Origin: Enoplolaimus lenunculus
Lineage: Eukaryota > Nematoda > Enoplea > Enoplida > Thoracostomopsidae
DNA length: 64,000 bases
Direction: 5' to 3'
Assembly (NCBI GenBank): GCA_030248215.1
Contig: JASANG010000621.1
Coordinates: forward strand, 248,001 to 312,000
Position numbers and translations under genes: made by a program. Position 1 is the stretch's first letter. Each line of letters opens with the position of its first letter. Below the pieces are notes generated by a model that saw only the letters and a program-made list of their open reading frames with translations, had not been told where the DNA came from and did no database searches. This document shows, one piece after another, positions 18,281-30,980 of the stretch.

Positions 18281-19350
18281 GTATAGACCTAACCAGAACT
18301 CAATTAATACATAGTTTATTTTGTCAGAAGAACCACCTCAAAACATTAGGCGGCAACAAAAACTTAACCAGTTTTTCTTTTCGAGTGAGACTCGAAAAGG
18401 TTTTCCCATTTATATTTTCCATTTTAGTTTCGATAAATTATTGTTTGTTGAGTATAATAAATAATTATTTTCATATATTGTGGCAACAAAATACAGGGTT
18501 TCACCAGAATCCTTGTAAAAATGTGAAATTATAGTACAGTTGAAGCATCTTCCAGCTAAAAAATTTTAATTCCTGTTCGTTCAAAATTTGATTCCGATTG
18601 GAGCCCTGTAAAATACTTAAGTAACAATCTCGTTGTTGTAGCGATTATTTTTGTGCGAGAAGGTACCAACTTCAAAAAAGGTTTTTTGTGAACGAGGGTA
18701 ACGAGCGATGATCTTTTTGCCCCTTAGCAGAGAATATAGTTTGCACATGAAACTATGCTTATCTTTCATTTCCCTCAAAATTCCAGAGTTATCCCCCTGT
18801 AGCCTTCTCTCACTTATACAGCTGATCAGCGTATATTTTTCATTACTATATGAAGACTCAAAATAATGAATAGTTTTCAAGAGCACTTTATTTTTATTTT
18901 TCCTAAACTGCTCCCACGCTGGGATACTGGTTTAGTCTCGTTTATAATTTAACCTATTGACGAGTATGGAGTAGAGGTTTTGATATATATTATGTTTTTC
19001 AAACACAATTCCATTGTAGCAAGTACATTTTTCAAACTGCCGGATGTTAAAGCGGGAACATCGCAGGCTATGGCCTCTCGACAAAGTCAAAATCATAATT
19101 TTGTTAGGAATTAGTACTAATGTTGCGGTTGGATCTCACTCACTAAGCTCGCAAGTTTTTTTCGCTCGCCGTCTACCAGGTTGGTATTTTACGTGTCATA
19201 AATTAATAAATTTGGGACAAGAACGAAAAATTGATTGCAGTTTTTATAACACTTGAGTACAACTTGAGGTATGGTGTAGGAACTGGTGAAAAACAACGGT
19301 AGGTTTGCAGGAAGAAAGGTTTTTCTGTTTCAAATGAAAGGCAGTCGGTG
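18281..19350. other. Intergenic stretch, nothing recognisable
   Basis: AT-rich, with short open frames only. No exon, RNA gene or paired terminal repeat recognised. Confidence 0.5.
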
Positions 19351-19353
19351 TTA

Positions 19354-19735
19354 TGTCGCTCACACGTTACCATACGTGCGCTCGGCACATCCATCGTCCC
19401 CCTATACTGTTTTAAAAAGGCTAGCTATACTGTTATTGCGTAACTGTGTGTGGAAATTTAATCTCTGAATAAAAAATGTCCGCATAGAGTTTATTTCATT
19501 GACGGACATTTTGTATACAGTTTGCGCATTATGTTAATATGTCCTAGACAGTGTCACTGCAAACCAGTTTTGTCCGGATAGAGTTTCCGTGAAACTCTAT
19601 GATGTCCGCGAATGGCGGTGATACTATTGGAAAATGAAGGGTTTCGATAAAACATAAGCCAGACAAGCTATTAAATTTCTATTGGGAGGGGACATTTTGT
19701 GTGCCGAGTGCACGTATGGTAACGTGTGAGTGACA
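19354..19735. mobile_element. PIF/Harbinger-like MITE, 382 bp
   Basis: Left end TGTCGCTCACACGTTACCAT and right end ATGGTAACGTGTGAGTGACA are near-perfect inverted repeats; similarity continues through CGTGCGCTCGGCACA for over 40 bases. TTA flanks both sides (19351-19353 and 19736-19738), the PIF/Harbinger target duplication. Inside are paired phrases around ATAGAGTTT and GTCCG, including the palindrome GAGTTTCCGTGAAACTC. No transposase. Confidence 0.9.
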
Positions 19736-19738
19736 TTA

Positions 19739-21910
19739 GAAAACAATTATTTTGTAGAATTATATAAATTAGATTTGAGCGCGGAATAATCAAATCAGTT
19801 CATAAAAAGTCAAAATATACAATATCATTAAATCATATTTCAGGCGGTACAGGCTAATGGCGGATTGAACAAAGGCAGCAAGAAGGCGAGCGCCATTTTA
19901 GCAGTTAACTTTAACACAAAACCTCGGTTTTGAATTCTCTTCGGGAACGTAGGCCTGCGCCCCTCCTCGGCTCGCCAGTGGTCGAGGCTCGAGATGATGT
20001 GGAAAAATTATTATACCTAAAAAATGTCTGACCTACATGCCCCATTGCCCTTCTTTCATAAACTATTTATAGACAAACAGATAAATAGATATGTAGATCA
20101 TCATATCAAAGCCGGTGGGTCCACAATTTTATATCAACATGGAGGCTGTTACATAATTTAGCAGCTAATCAAATCCGGATTTAATTTTCGAGTTAAATCA
20201 GACGTTGGCTGCTGCACCAATGCCGTTTAGATTGGCTAATATACCTATGCGCAGACCCGTGGCCAGCTCAATATTGGTCCCGTATGGCCATCAAAAATTC
20301 GGTTGTAGGTTGGGAATAAATGGAGCTCACATTACTTACAAACGGAGCTAAATTGATTTAGGGGAAACGACAAAATTTCCAAACGTGCCGTGTTCCCCTA
20401 TACCCAGACCCCACTAAGTACTAGGGCACGTATACAAGTCTCTTTATGTGCAATTCCCAATTTGTCACCGATCGATGTATTCTCATACTGCGCCGGCCGG
20501 ACTAAATATTGTGTTGACATTAAAATTCAACGTGAAATATGTATAAAAGTATTTCTCTTTCTATTTTCAAATTCGCAATTCTATACTCTATCATTTAATC
20601 GGATTCGCTTGATAAACAGCTATAACAAATGAATAATATTGAGTTGTTTAAATTCTAATTGGGGGTGACTATGGTACCAGCGGATCAAAAGGGGCATATC
20701 AAAGTTATGACTTCCTACAGGAATCAGATAACTCACTGAACTTGCACAAAACCAATATTTTGTATTGACATTCGGTACAAAAATTGCGATTCACTTGTCG
20801 CTTGATGATGCGCTCGTAGGTTTTTTGCGGTTGCCTAATGTGCGGCGGATAATGATGACTCCGCCACTGGGTGTATGATTGAACCAGTTTTGTTTATGTA
20901 TTTAAGCGTTTCAATTTTTTAAGATATTTATCTTTGTCGCGATCTACTCACTCGGTTCATTTCATTCCATAATTTTAACTCTAAAAATTTTGAAAGTTCA
21001 ATTTTTCAGGTATTTAATTTTTGGTCTATGGCGGAAACTATAATAGACGCAGTTTTAGAAAGATTTGGTGTCCGAATGTCGAATATGCTTAACAGAAATG
21101 TTTGGAGCGCATGATTTCCAACCCCCCATGAAATGGTTCTCACGTTCGTGCAACAAAAGAACTACTATCTGGACCAGTATCTTATAGTAGCTTTGTTAGT
21201 GCTGGTGGGCGTAGACTTTTTACATTTAAAAATGTTAACTTTTCGGTAAAGACAGAAGGCTGTTTAAAGGAAAACAACAAATGGCTCCAAACTTAATTAA
21301 ATTAATAGCACTAGCCAGCTCTTGTACTTTTCCCAACAAACTTTTTATTTACACTCAATCTCGGGCTTAGACTTAGGATTTGTAATTGTCTTAAGCCTCC
21401 GCATTTTTCTAAAGCCTGAACCTTTACTTTAAATATAGAACGGAAATGTACAAGAGCTCGTAGCCCTTATTATTCAAAATACTCCTATAATTTCTACGAT
21501 GATTTAGTCTAATAAATGCTTTTGCTACTCAAATATTCACTAATATTTGCTTTTACCTTACTACATGCCGTAGGGTCATGAAAATTGATACTTTAACAGG
21601 ATGTTTATTGTCTGTCGGCAACAACTAGTACTGTAAACAAAAAATTTTAAATTTTCAAAATTTTCAACTCAAATTCAAAACTAACATTTACAGACGTTGC
21701 GAACGGGTAAAATTCAGAAGCGCCGCAATTGTGGAGAGGTGACTGTGTTCCCAGGGTTCAAAGTGTACAGAGCCGTAGCTGACTTGTTTACATTGAAGGT
21801 GAAATTTGCGTGGATCAATTATTAAAACTCTAAAATAACTAACTGGAAAAATTTAATTACTATGACGTTCAAACATTAATTCATATATATACAAAGCATT
21901 GCATATATGA
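19739..21910. other. Intergenic stretch, nothing firmly recognisable
   Basis: AT-rich. A 28-codon ATG frame at 21029 follows an acceptor-like TTTTTCAG but matches nothing I know. No RNA gene or paired terminal repeat was found. Confidence 0.5.
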
Positions 21911-21913
21911 CCT

Positions 21914-22528
21914 TTTCTGTTATCCCCCAGCCCACGTGCCCAAAAATGGTTCGATTTTGAAAATTTTGCATATTAGAGGTTCTCATGACCTCTCCGATCA
22001 TTTCACGCCTTTAAAACATGGGTCTTTTCCGTTATTTTCCAGCCCGCGTTTGCCCAAAAATGGTTCGACGACCCATACAATTGTCGTCAAAAACTTGGGG
22101 AATTTATATACCGTTTGATGCAGCTTGCGAAGCTGAGTTGAATGGTGTTAACTTTTTTAGATTCAGACGATTGGTTACCGAGTTATTTCAAATAACTGAT
22201 TTGGCACGCTGCTAACGATTTGGGACAGCACCAAATTAGTTATGTGACCATAATGCTTTAACCAATTGTCTAATTACGGAAAATTTATCACCGATCAACT
22301 CATCTGTGCAAACTTCATTTAATGATATGTATTTATCAAACTTTTTGACAAAAATTATTTGGGTCACAAGGAAGGGCCCTCGAAACCTTAAAAATGGAAT
22401 TTTTCAAAAATTCAAATTCAGTTGAGGAATGATCAGTGGAGGACATATGCTCAAACAAGCAAAAGTTTGTAAAGTCAACGATTTTTGGTTAAACGTGAGC
22501 TGGGGGGATAGCGGAAAAGAGCCGAAAA
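21914..22528. mobile_element. Long-TIR element, family X, about 615 bp
   Basis: Left side TTTTCTGTTATCCCCCAGCC followed by CACG is inverted at the right side as CGTGAGCTGGGGGGATAGCG followed by GAAAA. A second inverted copy of the left end, TTTTCCGTTATTTTCCAGCC, lies at 22023-22042, so the left end is duplicated. Both left copies are followed by CCCAAAAATGGTTCGA. No coding region is recognised. A partial relative is at 18105-18280. Borders are approximate and no target duplication was found. Confidence 0.65.
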
Positions 22529-22865
22529 CATAGGGTAACCAAATACTGATGTCGGGACGGTACAACTGCATTTAAAGTGTCTCGAAGGGTTTCTAACGCA
22601 TGCTTAAGTAATTTATCTTATAATATCATTAAAGTTAAAGCTATATTTCTGCCCTGGGGCCAAAAATCGATGGTTAAGCTTGAATGTTTTACAATTAATT
22701 AGCATTCAATTTTCTCTAAAGCATTGGTAATCCCGACACCCGCACAACTTTTAACATCGTGTGCAGATTTTTTAGAATTTTTACCAGATCCTTAAAAACG
22801 ACATGAAATTGCTATCGTTTCAGCTGCGCTCAACAAAATGGAACGCTATTCTACATAAGCGACAT
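22529..22865. other. Spacer between two elements
   Basis: AT-rich sequence between the family X element and the next hAT-like MITE. Nothing recognised. Confidence 0.5.
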
Positions 22866-22873
22866 AGCACAAT

Positions 22874-23064
22874 CATTGCCGGAGCAAGCAGGGGTCGGTG
22901 CTTGCCCCATATTCAAGGGTGGGGCCCCCAACCTCGCGAACGAAGCGAGCGAGAAGCCAGACACAATGTAAACCTTCAGCGGGTTTTGTTTCAACCGGTT
23001 AGGTTGGGCCACTTAGAGGCGGGGCCCCACCAAATGGGGGTATAGGGTGGCTGCTCCGGCCCTG
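22874..23064. mobile_element. hAT-like MITE, CCGGAGCA family
   Basis: Ends CATTGCCGGAGCAAGC and GGCTGCTCCGGCCCTG are inverted repeats, flanked by AGCACAAT (22866-22873) and AACACAAT (23065-23072), a 7-of-8 target duplication. GC-rich interior with GGGGCCCC patches and the motif GCGAACGAAGCGAGCGAGAA at about 22936-22955. A relative lies at 58725-58867. Non-coding, 191 bp. Confidence 0.88.
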
Positions 23065-23072
23065 AACACAAT

Positions 23073-25550
23073 ATGCTAAGTTTCAATCACCACTGACTCA
23101 TTTATTTTGATGCTTTGTCTCGACTTGCGATGATATTCACATTAGCAATATAATGACAAACAATTGTCAATGTTATAAATGCAAACGATTTGCAGATTTC
23201 GTTCCAAAATTGTTTTTGCAAATTATCGATAAAATCCGATATATCCGGTTCCGGCTTAAGCATGCACAGTTAAGCAGAAAGTATAGTCGGAAGAGTTTTC
23301 AAATCCGAAAAACCTGGGATATCGCTTTTATAGTATAGCAGAATTTATCAAGCAACGCTCTGCATCCTTGCGTCATATTTTAGTTTAGTATATTTTATGA
23401 TGTTTTTTGAATGAAGGACCAAAGAAAAAGAAAATGTCACGACTCGGCGAAATTGTTACTCGTCTTTAAGCCATTTCTAGATCTTGATTCAGCCTTTTGC
23501 ATGTGTGTCGCCATTGAATTTATGTGCATTCCTCCGAATCAACTAAATGTTATATAATCCTTTAACAAAGAGCGGTTGAGCGAAATCGCCGCTGCGCTCG
23601 GCGTACGTATTCGCCACAATAGTAAAATTTCGAGAATTTTATGTTAACGAAATTTCGTCTCCAAAAGAACCATTTTTTCGTTCAGTATAACAAAAAACCC
23701 AGCTGTTGGTGAAACTGTTACTCAATCGACTATGTATGGTCGTAACTTAGTTTAGATATAAGTTGCACTTGTCCCGTTCTAACTCGGATTATATATACAG
23801 CAAGAATTCGTCACAGTTATGGAGCGCTTATGTGTTGGTTATAAATTAGTTTAAAATTTTCCCTGGTAAAGCATTCTATGTCCTGTCAGTACAGGCTTTT
23901 GTTGACCATTCGACAAGCTTGTGGGCTGGCAAAATCTGATTCGGCTAATCCTTTATCAGACGTGGACCACAGCTCATACAGTTTGCGGCAGACGATAAAA
24001 TATTCCTACGCTGACTATCAAATATTTAAATTAAGGTGTTCCAACTTTTACCCGCTAGTTATGTAGCCTTATGTAAAATCACATTTATCAATCACAGCCC
24101 AGCACAAGGTCTATGACTGATCTTAGACGACGGGTTGCATTTGATTCTATAGGTGTGTTTATATTTTTGGTTCCTTTATCACACAAACGGTTGTGAGAAA
24201 CAGTGTATAGTTTTCGAGAAGTTGCATTGTTCCAGGGTGTAATCCATGAAAGATTAGATTAGGATAACAACGATTTGTTTTAAGATTTGATATGTTGCGT
24301 CTATCCCACTGCATTTTACATGCATGTATCCCATCACTCTACGCAAAACTTACAGCATTTTGAATTCTAAAGTATCTAAAATTTTAATAGTTTCAAATAC
24401 CTTTCGCAAAATCTTCTAAGAACATACATTTAAGATCGCTAAGCCAAAAAATTGACAACGGAAATCTGAAAATTGACTTTTTCTGCAGTATTTATTACAC
24501 AAAATTTTCTGTAGGTACATCTCAGTGCTTTGTTTTGACTGCTTTCAAACTGTGTTCCCCAAAGGGTGTTATTCTTTCGACCACTCCTCCAAATAGTAAT
24601 GTGCTATTACAAGTATTAAGGCATTAGCATGCATGCAAATCATTTATTAACTGACAAATAAACGCCACTTAATCTTGCGTGAACGGTGTGATTCGCCTCA
24701 GGCGTTTGGTCAGTGTTGTGTTTATATGGCAGTAGATTGATTGGGTACGGGTGGTTTTAAGCCGATCTACGTATAAATTTGCAAGCGCTTGCACATTTCT
24801 GTCCACAATTTTCTAAGTTAAATGATTTGCGCAAAAGTTAGGCTTGAAATCAGGACTAGATGTAGGCTTCTACTTAGGTTTTGTCTTTTACGAGTATGCG
24901 TAGTAAGAAGATGTATATATAAAAGCCGATTTGAAGGATCATTAAGAATATGTAAAATTTGGAACGTAAAACTCTATGTTCCGTTCTGTAATAGTAATTA
25001 GAGTTTATCTCCCATTTAGAAAGAATTGTTAGGCTAGTTGTATGAGCATCTTAATATGTATATTACTAATGCGGTTAACGATGAAGCTGTTGTCAACTGG
25101 TTTGTGTAAATTCATACCTCGCAATCAGTACTACTCGCTTTCAGCATATTCCTCTTTTTAATTGTGTAAAATTTAATACTTTTCACTGTTTTGCTGAAAC
25201 AAAAACCTTTCAAACGTTTTTCATAAATTTTGTGGCATAGAAACAACACTTAGGCTTTGTTTCAACCTAATCCCGCGTAGTAATTTTAGCATTTACTGCA
25301 CAATTCTGAGATAGTTACAGACCGCTTGTTTGTGAACATATCGCTAACTGGTGATAGGTGCTATAGCTAATTGAGAATACAACATTAAAGTGGCAGTCTT
25401 TTGATCTTTTTGCAGTACTAAATCGCACCAGAAAAGCATTTAGTTGGCCAGCGCTAATCTGTTGGGTCTGGCTGAGGATTAATATATCCGCAGCCAGAAA
25501 AAAATGTGCGATATTGTAGCTTTTATAGCTCGCTTGGCCCATGTATAAAA
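23073..25550. other. Intergenic stretch
   Basis: Mostly AT-rich unique-looking sequence. At about 24838-24890 there are spaced TAGGCTT phrases. At about 25335-25373 there is one end of the MITE family seen at 16532 (ATCGCTAACTGG ... AATTGAGAATAC). No exon was recognised. Confidence 0.5.
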
Positions 25551-25704
25551 CAGGGATGGATCGTTTTCCGGAGGGGCTATAATACAGTCAGTTCAGGCTT
25601 TAGACTAATTTTTTGCTTAGGCTTAGGCTTAGGAATATTCTCATCCATACACTTAGGCTTAGGCTTAGGCTTCGGAATATGCTTACACTACTGTTCCGGC
25701 CCTG
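25551..25704 (+). mobile_element. TIR element with internal TTAGGC-like hexamers
   Basis: Starts CAGGGATGGATCGTTTTCCG and ends CTGTTCCGGCCCTG, hAT-like termini. The interior carries GCTTAGGCTTAGGCTTAGG and, after a short spacer, a second run of CTTAGGCTTAGGCTTAGGCT. It matches the reverse strand of the two copies near 43.3 and 43.8 kb over its whole length. An outer inverted pair CCCATGTAT / ATACATGGG also flanks it. No 8-bp target duplication is visible. Confidence 0.75.
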
Positions 25705-28700
25705 TTCAATACATGGGTCGCTCGCTTTTGCAGCGGTTTCTAGTCAAATACTTGACAAATTTTGGCGTGTATACAACACGAGTTCAAAAATTTGGCGGAT
25801 CACTGAATTTGTTAAACATTTTGTTTAAGAACTAAAATTTGAAAACATAAAAAGGAGTTTTCCCACCGAAAATGCTTGAATCCGTCACTATTAATGGCTG
25901 GACGGATATTTCCGTATTAAACTGTAACATGTTGCAGATATTAATATCAACAATTTTAACCTCACACCAGCCATAAGCGATGCCAAGTAAATATTGCTGA
26001 AATATGATATATTTACATTTCAAAAGATAGTTGGACCCAGCCGTGCGTAAAATATGGCTATCACGGGTATAAATGCGCATCTCTTTGAATACATCATAAT
26101 ATCTACAACCTGACGCGCTTATTTAGTTTCGGGTTACGTCTAAATTTAAGGTAAAGCTTAGTATAGAGTGACTCAAGGAAATAAATAATTATAATGCTTT
26201 AGGGAAGCGTTTAGGACCCCCTGGTGTAATTAATAGGAATAACAGATATGTACCGCTGTGAAATTATTATCTGGTGCGTGCAGTAAAACTAACTTTGAGA
26301 TTAACGTCGCTGTGTCAACGGCCAGGTTTCGTGTTCAATATTAAGCGCGAATCAAAGTTTAAGCCCACCAGAAGGCCAAGATCTTGCGACTTTATGTGGT
26401 CTTATGCACAGGACATGAAAGCCCAGGTAAAGTTATTGAGTTTATGGGTTTGTACGGGATCAGTTTATTATCAGATAGAAGCCTGTGTGTTAAGAAATAT
26501 GAAAAAATACCAATAGAAACAAAGTAGTTCAGTTTGAAATTCTAGTAAATAGTAATGAAAATCAAATGGATTGGAGAGCAAGCAAAAAACTTAAAAACTT
26601 TAGTCTTTTGAATCCCGCCACTGGCGTGCATCCACCGGGCCACCGAATGATTTTCACAGCATAAGTCCGAGGTGAGGCCCCATGTTTGTAGTTATAGAAC
26701 TCCCACTAACGCTTAAACAAAATTGAAATCGTGAATTAAAATTTGATTTCCAAATTTCGAATACTTTAATCCAGCCAGTAGCAGTTAATATTGCCAGTTC
26801 TATTTGAACTCTTGCCAAACGTTAGGTAAACCTTCTAAACAGGCACGTGACCTGCTACTCTGTTGCAAACCAGTCTAATCTTTACACCGAACCCCGTGTA
26901 GACTCTAAAAGCCAAGCGTGCGCCACGCGTTCTCTAGCTGTATTTAAATACAGCCGGCTTTTGCATTAAGTCGCAGTATTAACTGTTTGCTTTCCAAACA
27001 TTTATAATCCGGGTTTTAAGTCGTGTGTGATTTTAGATACTCACAGCGAGATGCTTAATTAATTTTGAATTAAAATTGCTGTGCATACAAGGTAGTTCTA
27101 GTTCATGCAAGGTAACAAAATGTTTAAACGTTTATATATTTGGGCCGCTGTAAGCGTTTTCGACCCCGCTTAGGGGGCTCTAGCACACTGAGTAGCCTAG
27201 GTTTTCTATCGCCTTTGAGTCTTTCTGGCAAGATATTTTCGAACCCGACCGTTGTTAAACAGAAAATCCTTGCACCTCTATGCCTCTGTGGTTGAAATAG
27301 GGAATAAATTTTGTCTACAACTGGTAAAAATATTGTTGATCTGACAGAAATGGCCTATAACTTTTTTGTAAACCCAAGGCACTTGCGTTGTTTGGCGTAT
27401 GATTAAGCTGGCTCTGTTTTTAAAGTCTTGAAAAAATACAATCAAGTTATTGGACCAAAAATAAAAAATATCATTTCCACTACCTTAAAACTAAAGGTAG
27501 GTGGTAACTATGTCTCCAAATCAACGTTGCTTTGCCAACTTTGAGTCGAACGTAATTTTGTTACGGTTACCTGTATTTTTCTATTCATGTATCTACAAAC
27601 TGCGTAGTAAAATGGTTCGCGTTTTTAACGTTTCTTTTACTCGTAAATACGTTTTAGCAGCTTTTCTAGGAACAACTCGAGAGTTAACATTATTTTGGAT
27701 GGCTGTTCAGTTGTTCCTACTTAAAAATATTTTACATTATGAAAAACTAAAAAGTTATTTGCCCTTTTTTGTTCAGATGCATGATCTAACAAAAAACATG
27801 TCATGATACCTACTATGTAATGACACCTTATTGTGTAGGAAGTGTAACCTGTAAAATACTTTAATTATAAAATATGTAAATAGCAGAAGCAATCTAAGAC
27901 TAAATGCGTTTTAAATTTTTAAACAGCCAAAAGTAATACACAGATTGCACTTCAGCAAAATAAAAAATCTAGCGCCTCTTTTACACCTTCCCAACATTTA
28001 AAGGTTAAAACTTAGGCTAAGAGTTAACCTCCGGTTTTAGAAAAAGGCTTAGGCGAATACATAGGTTTATGCTTAGTTATATAATACGAATACATTGTCC
28101 TAAGGTTAAGCGTACCAGTAAAAAAGGGGAAATATTCGAGGGCTCTTGTAGCAGGTACAGGGCAAATATGACAAGCATAATACGGCGTAACGTAGACTGC
28201 AAGCAATCTGCCTCATGGCGCAGTGAGTACACTCTAAAAGCTTTTAAAACTAACTTGATTTAAGCTTAAGCTAATTCAGCAGTATTAAACAAGACTTCTA
28301 GATTAACTATTCAGGTAGGTTTACGCTTAAAATCCTTTAAAATGTCATATAAAATTTAAGTTTAAAGTAAACTTAATAAATTCTTAGGTACGCTTAATTT
28401 CTAAGCTACGTTCGATTTAAACAAAAAAATAAGTTGGACTTAATCTCGTGATAAACTTAAAAAATGTTAGTCTAAGTTAAACTTAGAATTCTAGTTGCCA
28501 AGCCATTTCGGTTTTACTTTTAACGAAGAGTGAACAATCGCTATTTAACAAGAGTGGGCAACTGAGTAAGTACATTCTATGTACAAAAGAATGTACTAAG
28601 CGCACGTTGTGGTTATGGCCTGCCCTTTAATTAGGGGGTACTTACACGTGCAGAGCCACTGATTGGATGCCAATCCACCGAATTTTTTATTAAACTTATC

Positions 28701-30780
28701 ATGCAAGGTCGCTCGCTATCTAAACATTACGGAACGCTACAGTGTCCAGTCGGAGTTGAATAACACCATAGCCAAAAGGCGACGAAATTTGCTGAGATCG
28801 GAGTTGACCTAAGTATAGGTAGCTAAATTTATAAAATGCCGTCAAAATTTGCCTAAATCTCCATATAATCTCACAGAAAGCATTATTTTCAATAAATTAC
28901 CAAACTTTCACTGCCGAAAAAAAAACAAAAAACTCTGACAAAAATTTTACCAGCATACTTTGCTGAGCATTAAGAAACGTTAAGCTAATCCTAACCTATT
29001 TAGATTCTCTTAAGGTGTAATAATTTTTGTAAAAAACTTTTCTAAATGAAAGTTGGGGTTTATTGTGTAATGTTTAAACGGATCACTGTCACGTTCTTGA
29101 TGAACAGACCACTAACCGTGACTGTATCGCATTAGTTGACTGAACAAAAAATTCTGGTACAGAAATTATATGTATATTACAATAAACATTGAACAAAAAA
29201 TGTTCAAATTGCCGAATCTGAAACAAGAAGCACCACCCGAAGGCGTTGACAAGAGGACTTGAGGATTTGTGGTTTTTATATAAAAAGTAAGCAGGTGCTA
29301 AATCGTATACACATTTTAATTTAATCAGCTACGGCAGACGCAGATGAATTGCGTCTACTGACCCAATTCTTTTTCTTTCCAACAAAAGAAAATACTGTGT
29401 TCAGATTCGAAAGTAAATTGATACTGTTTGAAACGAAAGTGTGCCAATAAAACGCAATCACTCGCCGATTTGTTTCGCAGAAAATTAAAGTTTATGCAGC
29501 AAAAAAGTTTATGCGGAATCGCGACCATGAAATTTTGCATTAAACTAAGCCCCAACCCTGAAATATCCAGTGACGTTCCCTGTTATAATCAGCATTAGGG
29601 TTATTGTTTTGGACACGGGTTTACCGGTTTTTCAGGCGGCTGCGCCCGCGTTTCGTGCATTGGTTACAAGTCGGTTGTTTAGTAAAGAGTGTTTGTAAGC
29701 CACACAGGTGTAATTCCATTGGCTCAGGAGCCAATTTACGCTTATTATCGATGGCGCTGCCATAATATTGGACATTTGATTGGCTGGAGTGTGTAAGTTG
29801 TGTTCAGCGCAGTATAATTAAGCTGCTGCGTGCAAACAAAATTTCCACAATTTTTACCCAAAATATACCTACCATGATAAAACCTGGTTATAGAACCTTT
29901 GAGATACAGATTCTCTTTTGCATGTTCCTGCCAGCTTCCATAGGCTCCTGTCTGTGGTCAATTTTATTATACACTTATAAACAGTGGCAAATATATCAAA
30001 ATATTGATATTTTTTGCGTAAAATAAATCTCTTTGAACTTTTGGGGAGTTCGAGTTTTTGTCAAAAAAAAGTAAACACATACTTATACGTGTTGCAAAAT
30101 TCAGCATTGATACTGTTGAAAATACGAAATTTTCCGTCAACATATTTACTAGAATTCGCCTCAAAAATACGCCGCGCACGTTTACTCTATTCGTTTTACA
30201 CTTGCCGTAGCAGTTCCTAAAGCTTCCGGTTTAGAATTTTGACAAAAAATGAAAACGAACAGTTTTCTCGTTTATTTCAATTATAATTTCCAGCAAAAAT
30301 TTCATTTTTCGTTCATTTGCGACAAAATATTAGATTAAACAAAAAATGGAAATTTTGCTAGAAATTTATTGAATACATAACTTTATTGCGAATATTTTCT
30401 AAATATATTAAGTTGTACCTTTTACTTCTTTTCAATTGTTTGGGTTTATTTATTTGCCAAGTATAATACCCTGTTTTTAAAATTAGTGCCAGCAGTGGCT
30501 GATTGAGAAATTTCTGACAGGAGGCGCAATATGTTGTGAACACAACTCACAAGCAAGAAGCTAAACGCAGTAAAAATGGTAAGGCAGGGACCGTGCCGTT
30601 TTATTATAAAAACTTTCGTATTGGGGAGGGACGTCCTCTTCGCCAATCCGTGCAGCCAAGATGCACGTCGTTCCACTGTTCAATGACAACGAGTGAAGGG
30701 ACCTAACGTTCGAACAAGTCTGATACAAAATTGTAGTAAGTTCCGACACAACCGTTGAATCATGGTATCCCATACAGGCT
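25705..30780. other. Intergenic stretch, 5 kb without a gene
   Basis: No exon recognised on either strand. Degenerate TTAGGC/TTAAGC-like hexamers are dense at about 28010-28080 and 28255-28500. A small hairpin GTACATTCTATGTAC / GAATGTAC lies at about 28571-28600. The rest is AT-rich sequence with short chance open frames. Confidence 0.5.
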
Positions 30781-30791
30781 CGCACTCACTT

Positions 30792-30980
30792 GCGGATCCA
30801 GAAGAATGGAGCGGGGCAACGCTCGTCCCACTTCAGAAGATTTTTTATGGTAAAGGTCCCTACATCGAAATTTTCTATCTCAAAAAATTGACACGTATAT
30901 ACTAGCATACAGTAAACATTGTATTTCATAGCTTTTGTTAGCCGGCCGCCGCACCCGTCAGGAATTTCCAGATCCGCCGC
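30792..30980. mobile_element. Probable diverged hAT-like MITE (GGATCCAG ends)
   Basis: TTGCGGATCCAGAA at the left and TTCCAGATCCGCCGCAG at the right form an imperfect inverted repeat of the CAGTGGCGGATCC class seen with perfect target duplications at 50174 and 62117. The interior phrase GGTCCCTACAT resembles other members of this class. No target duplication was found. Confidence 0.5.

Noticed and set aside
21029-21115. ATG frame of 28 codons after TTTTTCAG, possibly a small exon
   Set aside because: No homology recognised, no downstream exon found, and acceptor-like sequences are common in AT-rich DNA.
25613-25828. TTAGGC run as a true telomere or interstitial telomere
   Set aside because: The hexamers are few, degenerate and bounded by element termini, and the same structure recurs at 43.3 kb; a mobile-element interior is the simpler reading.
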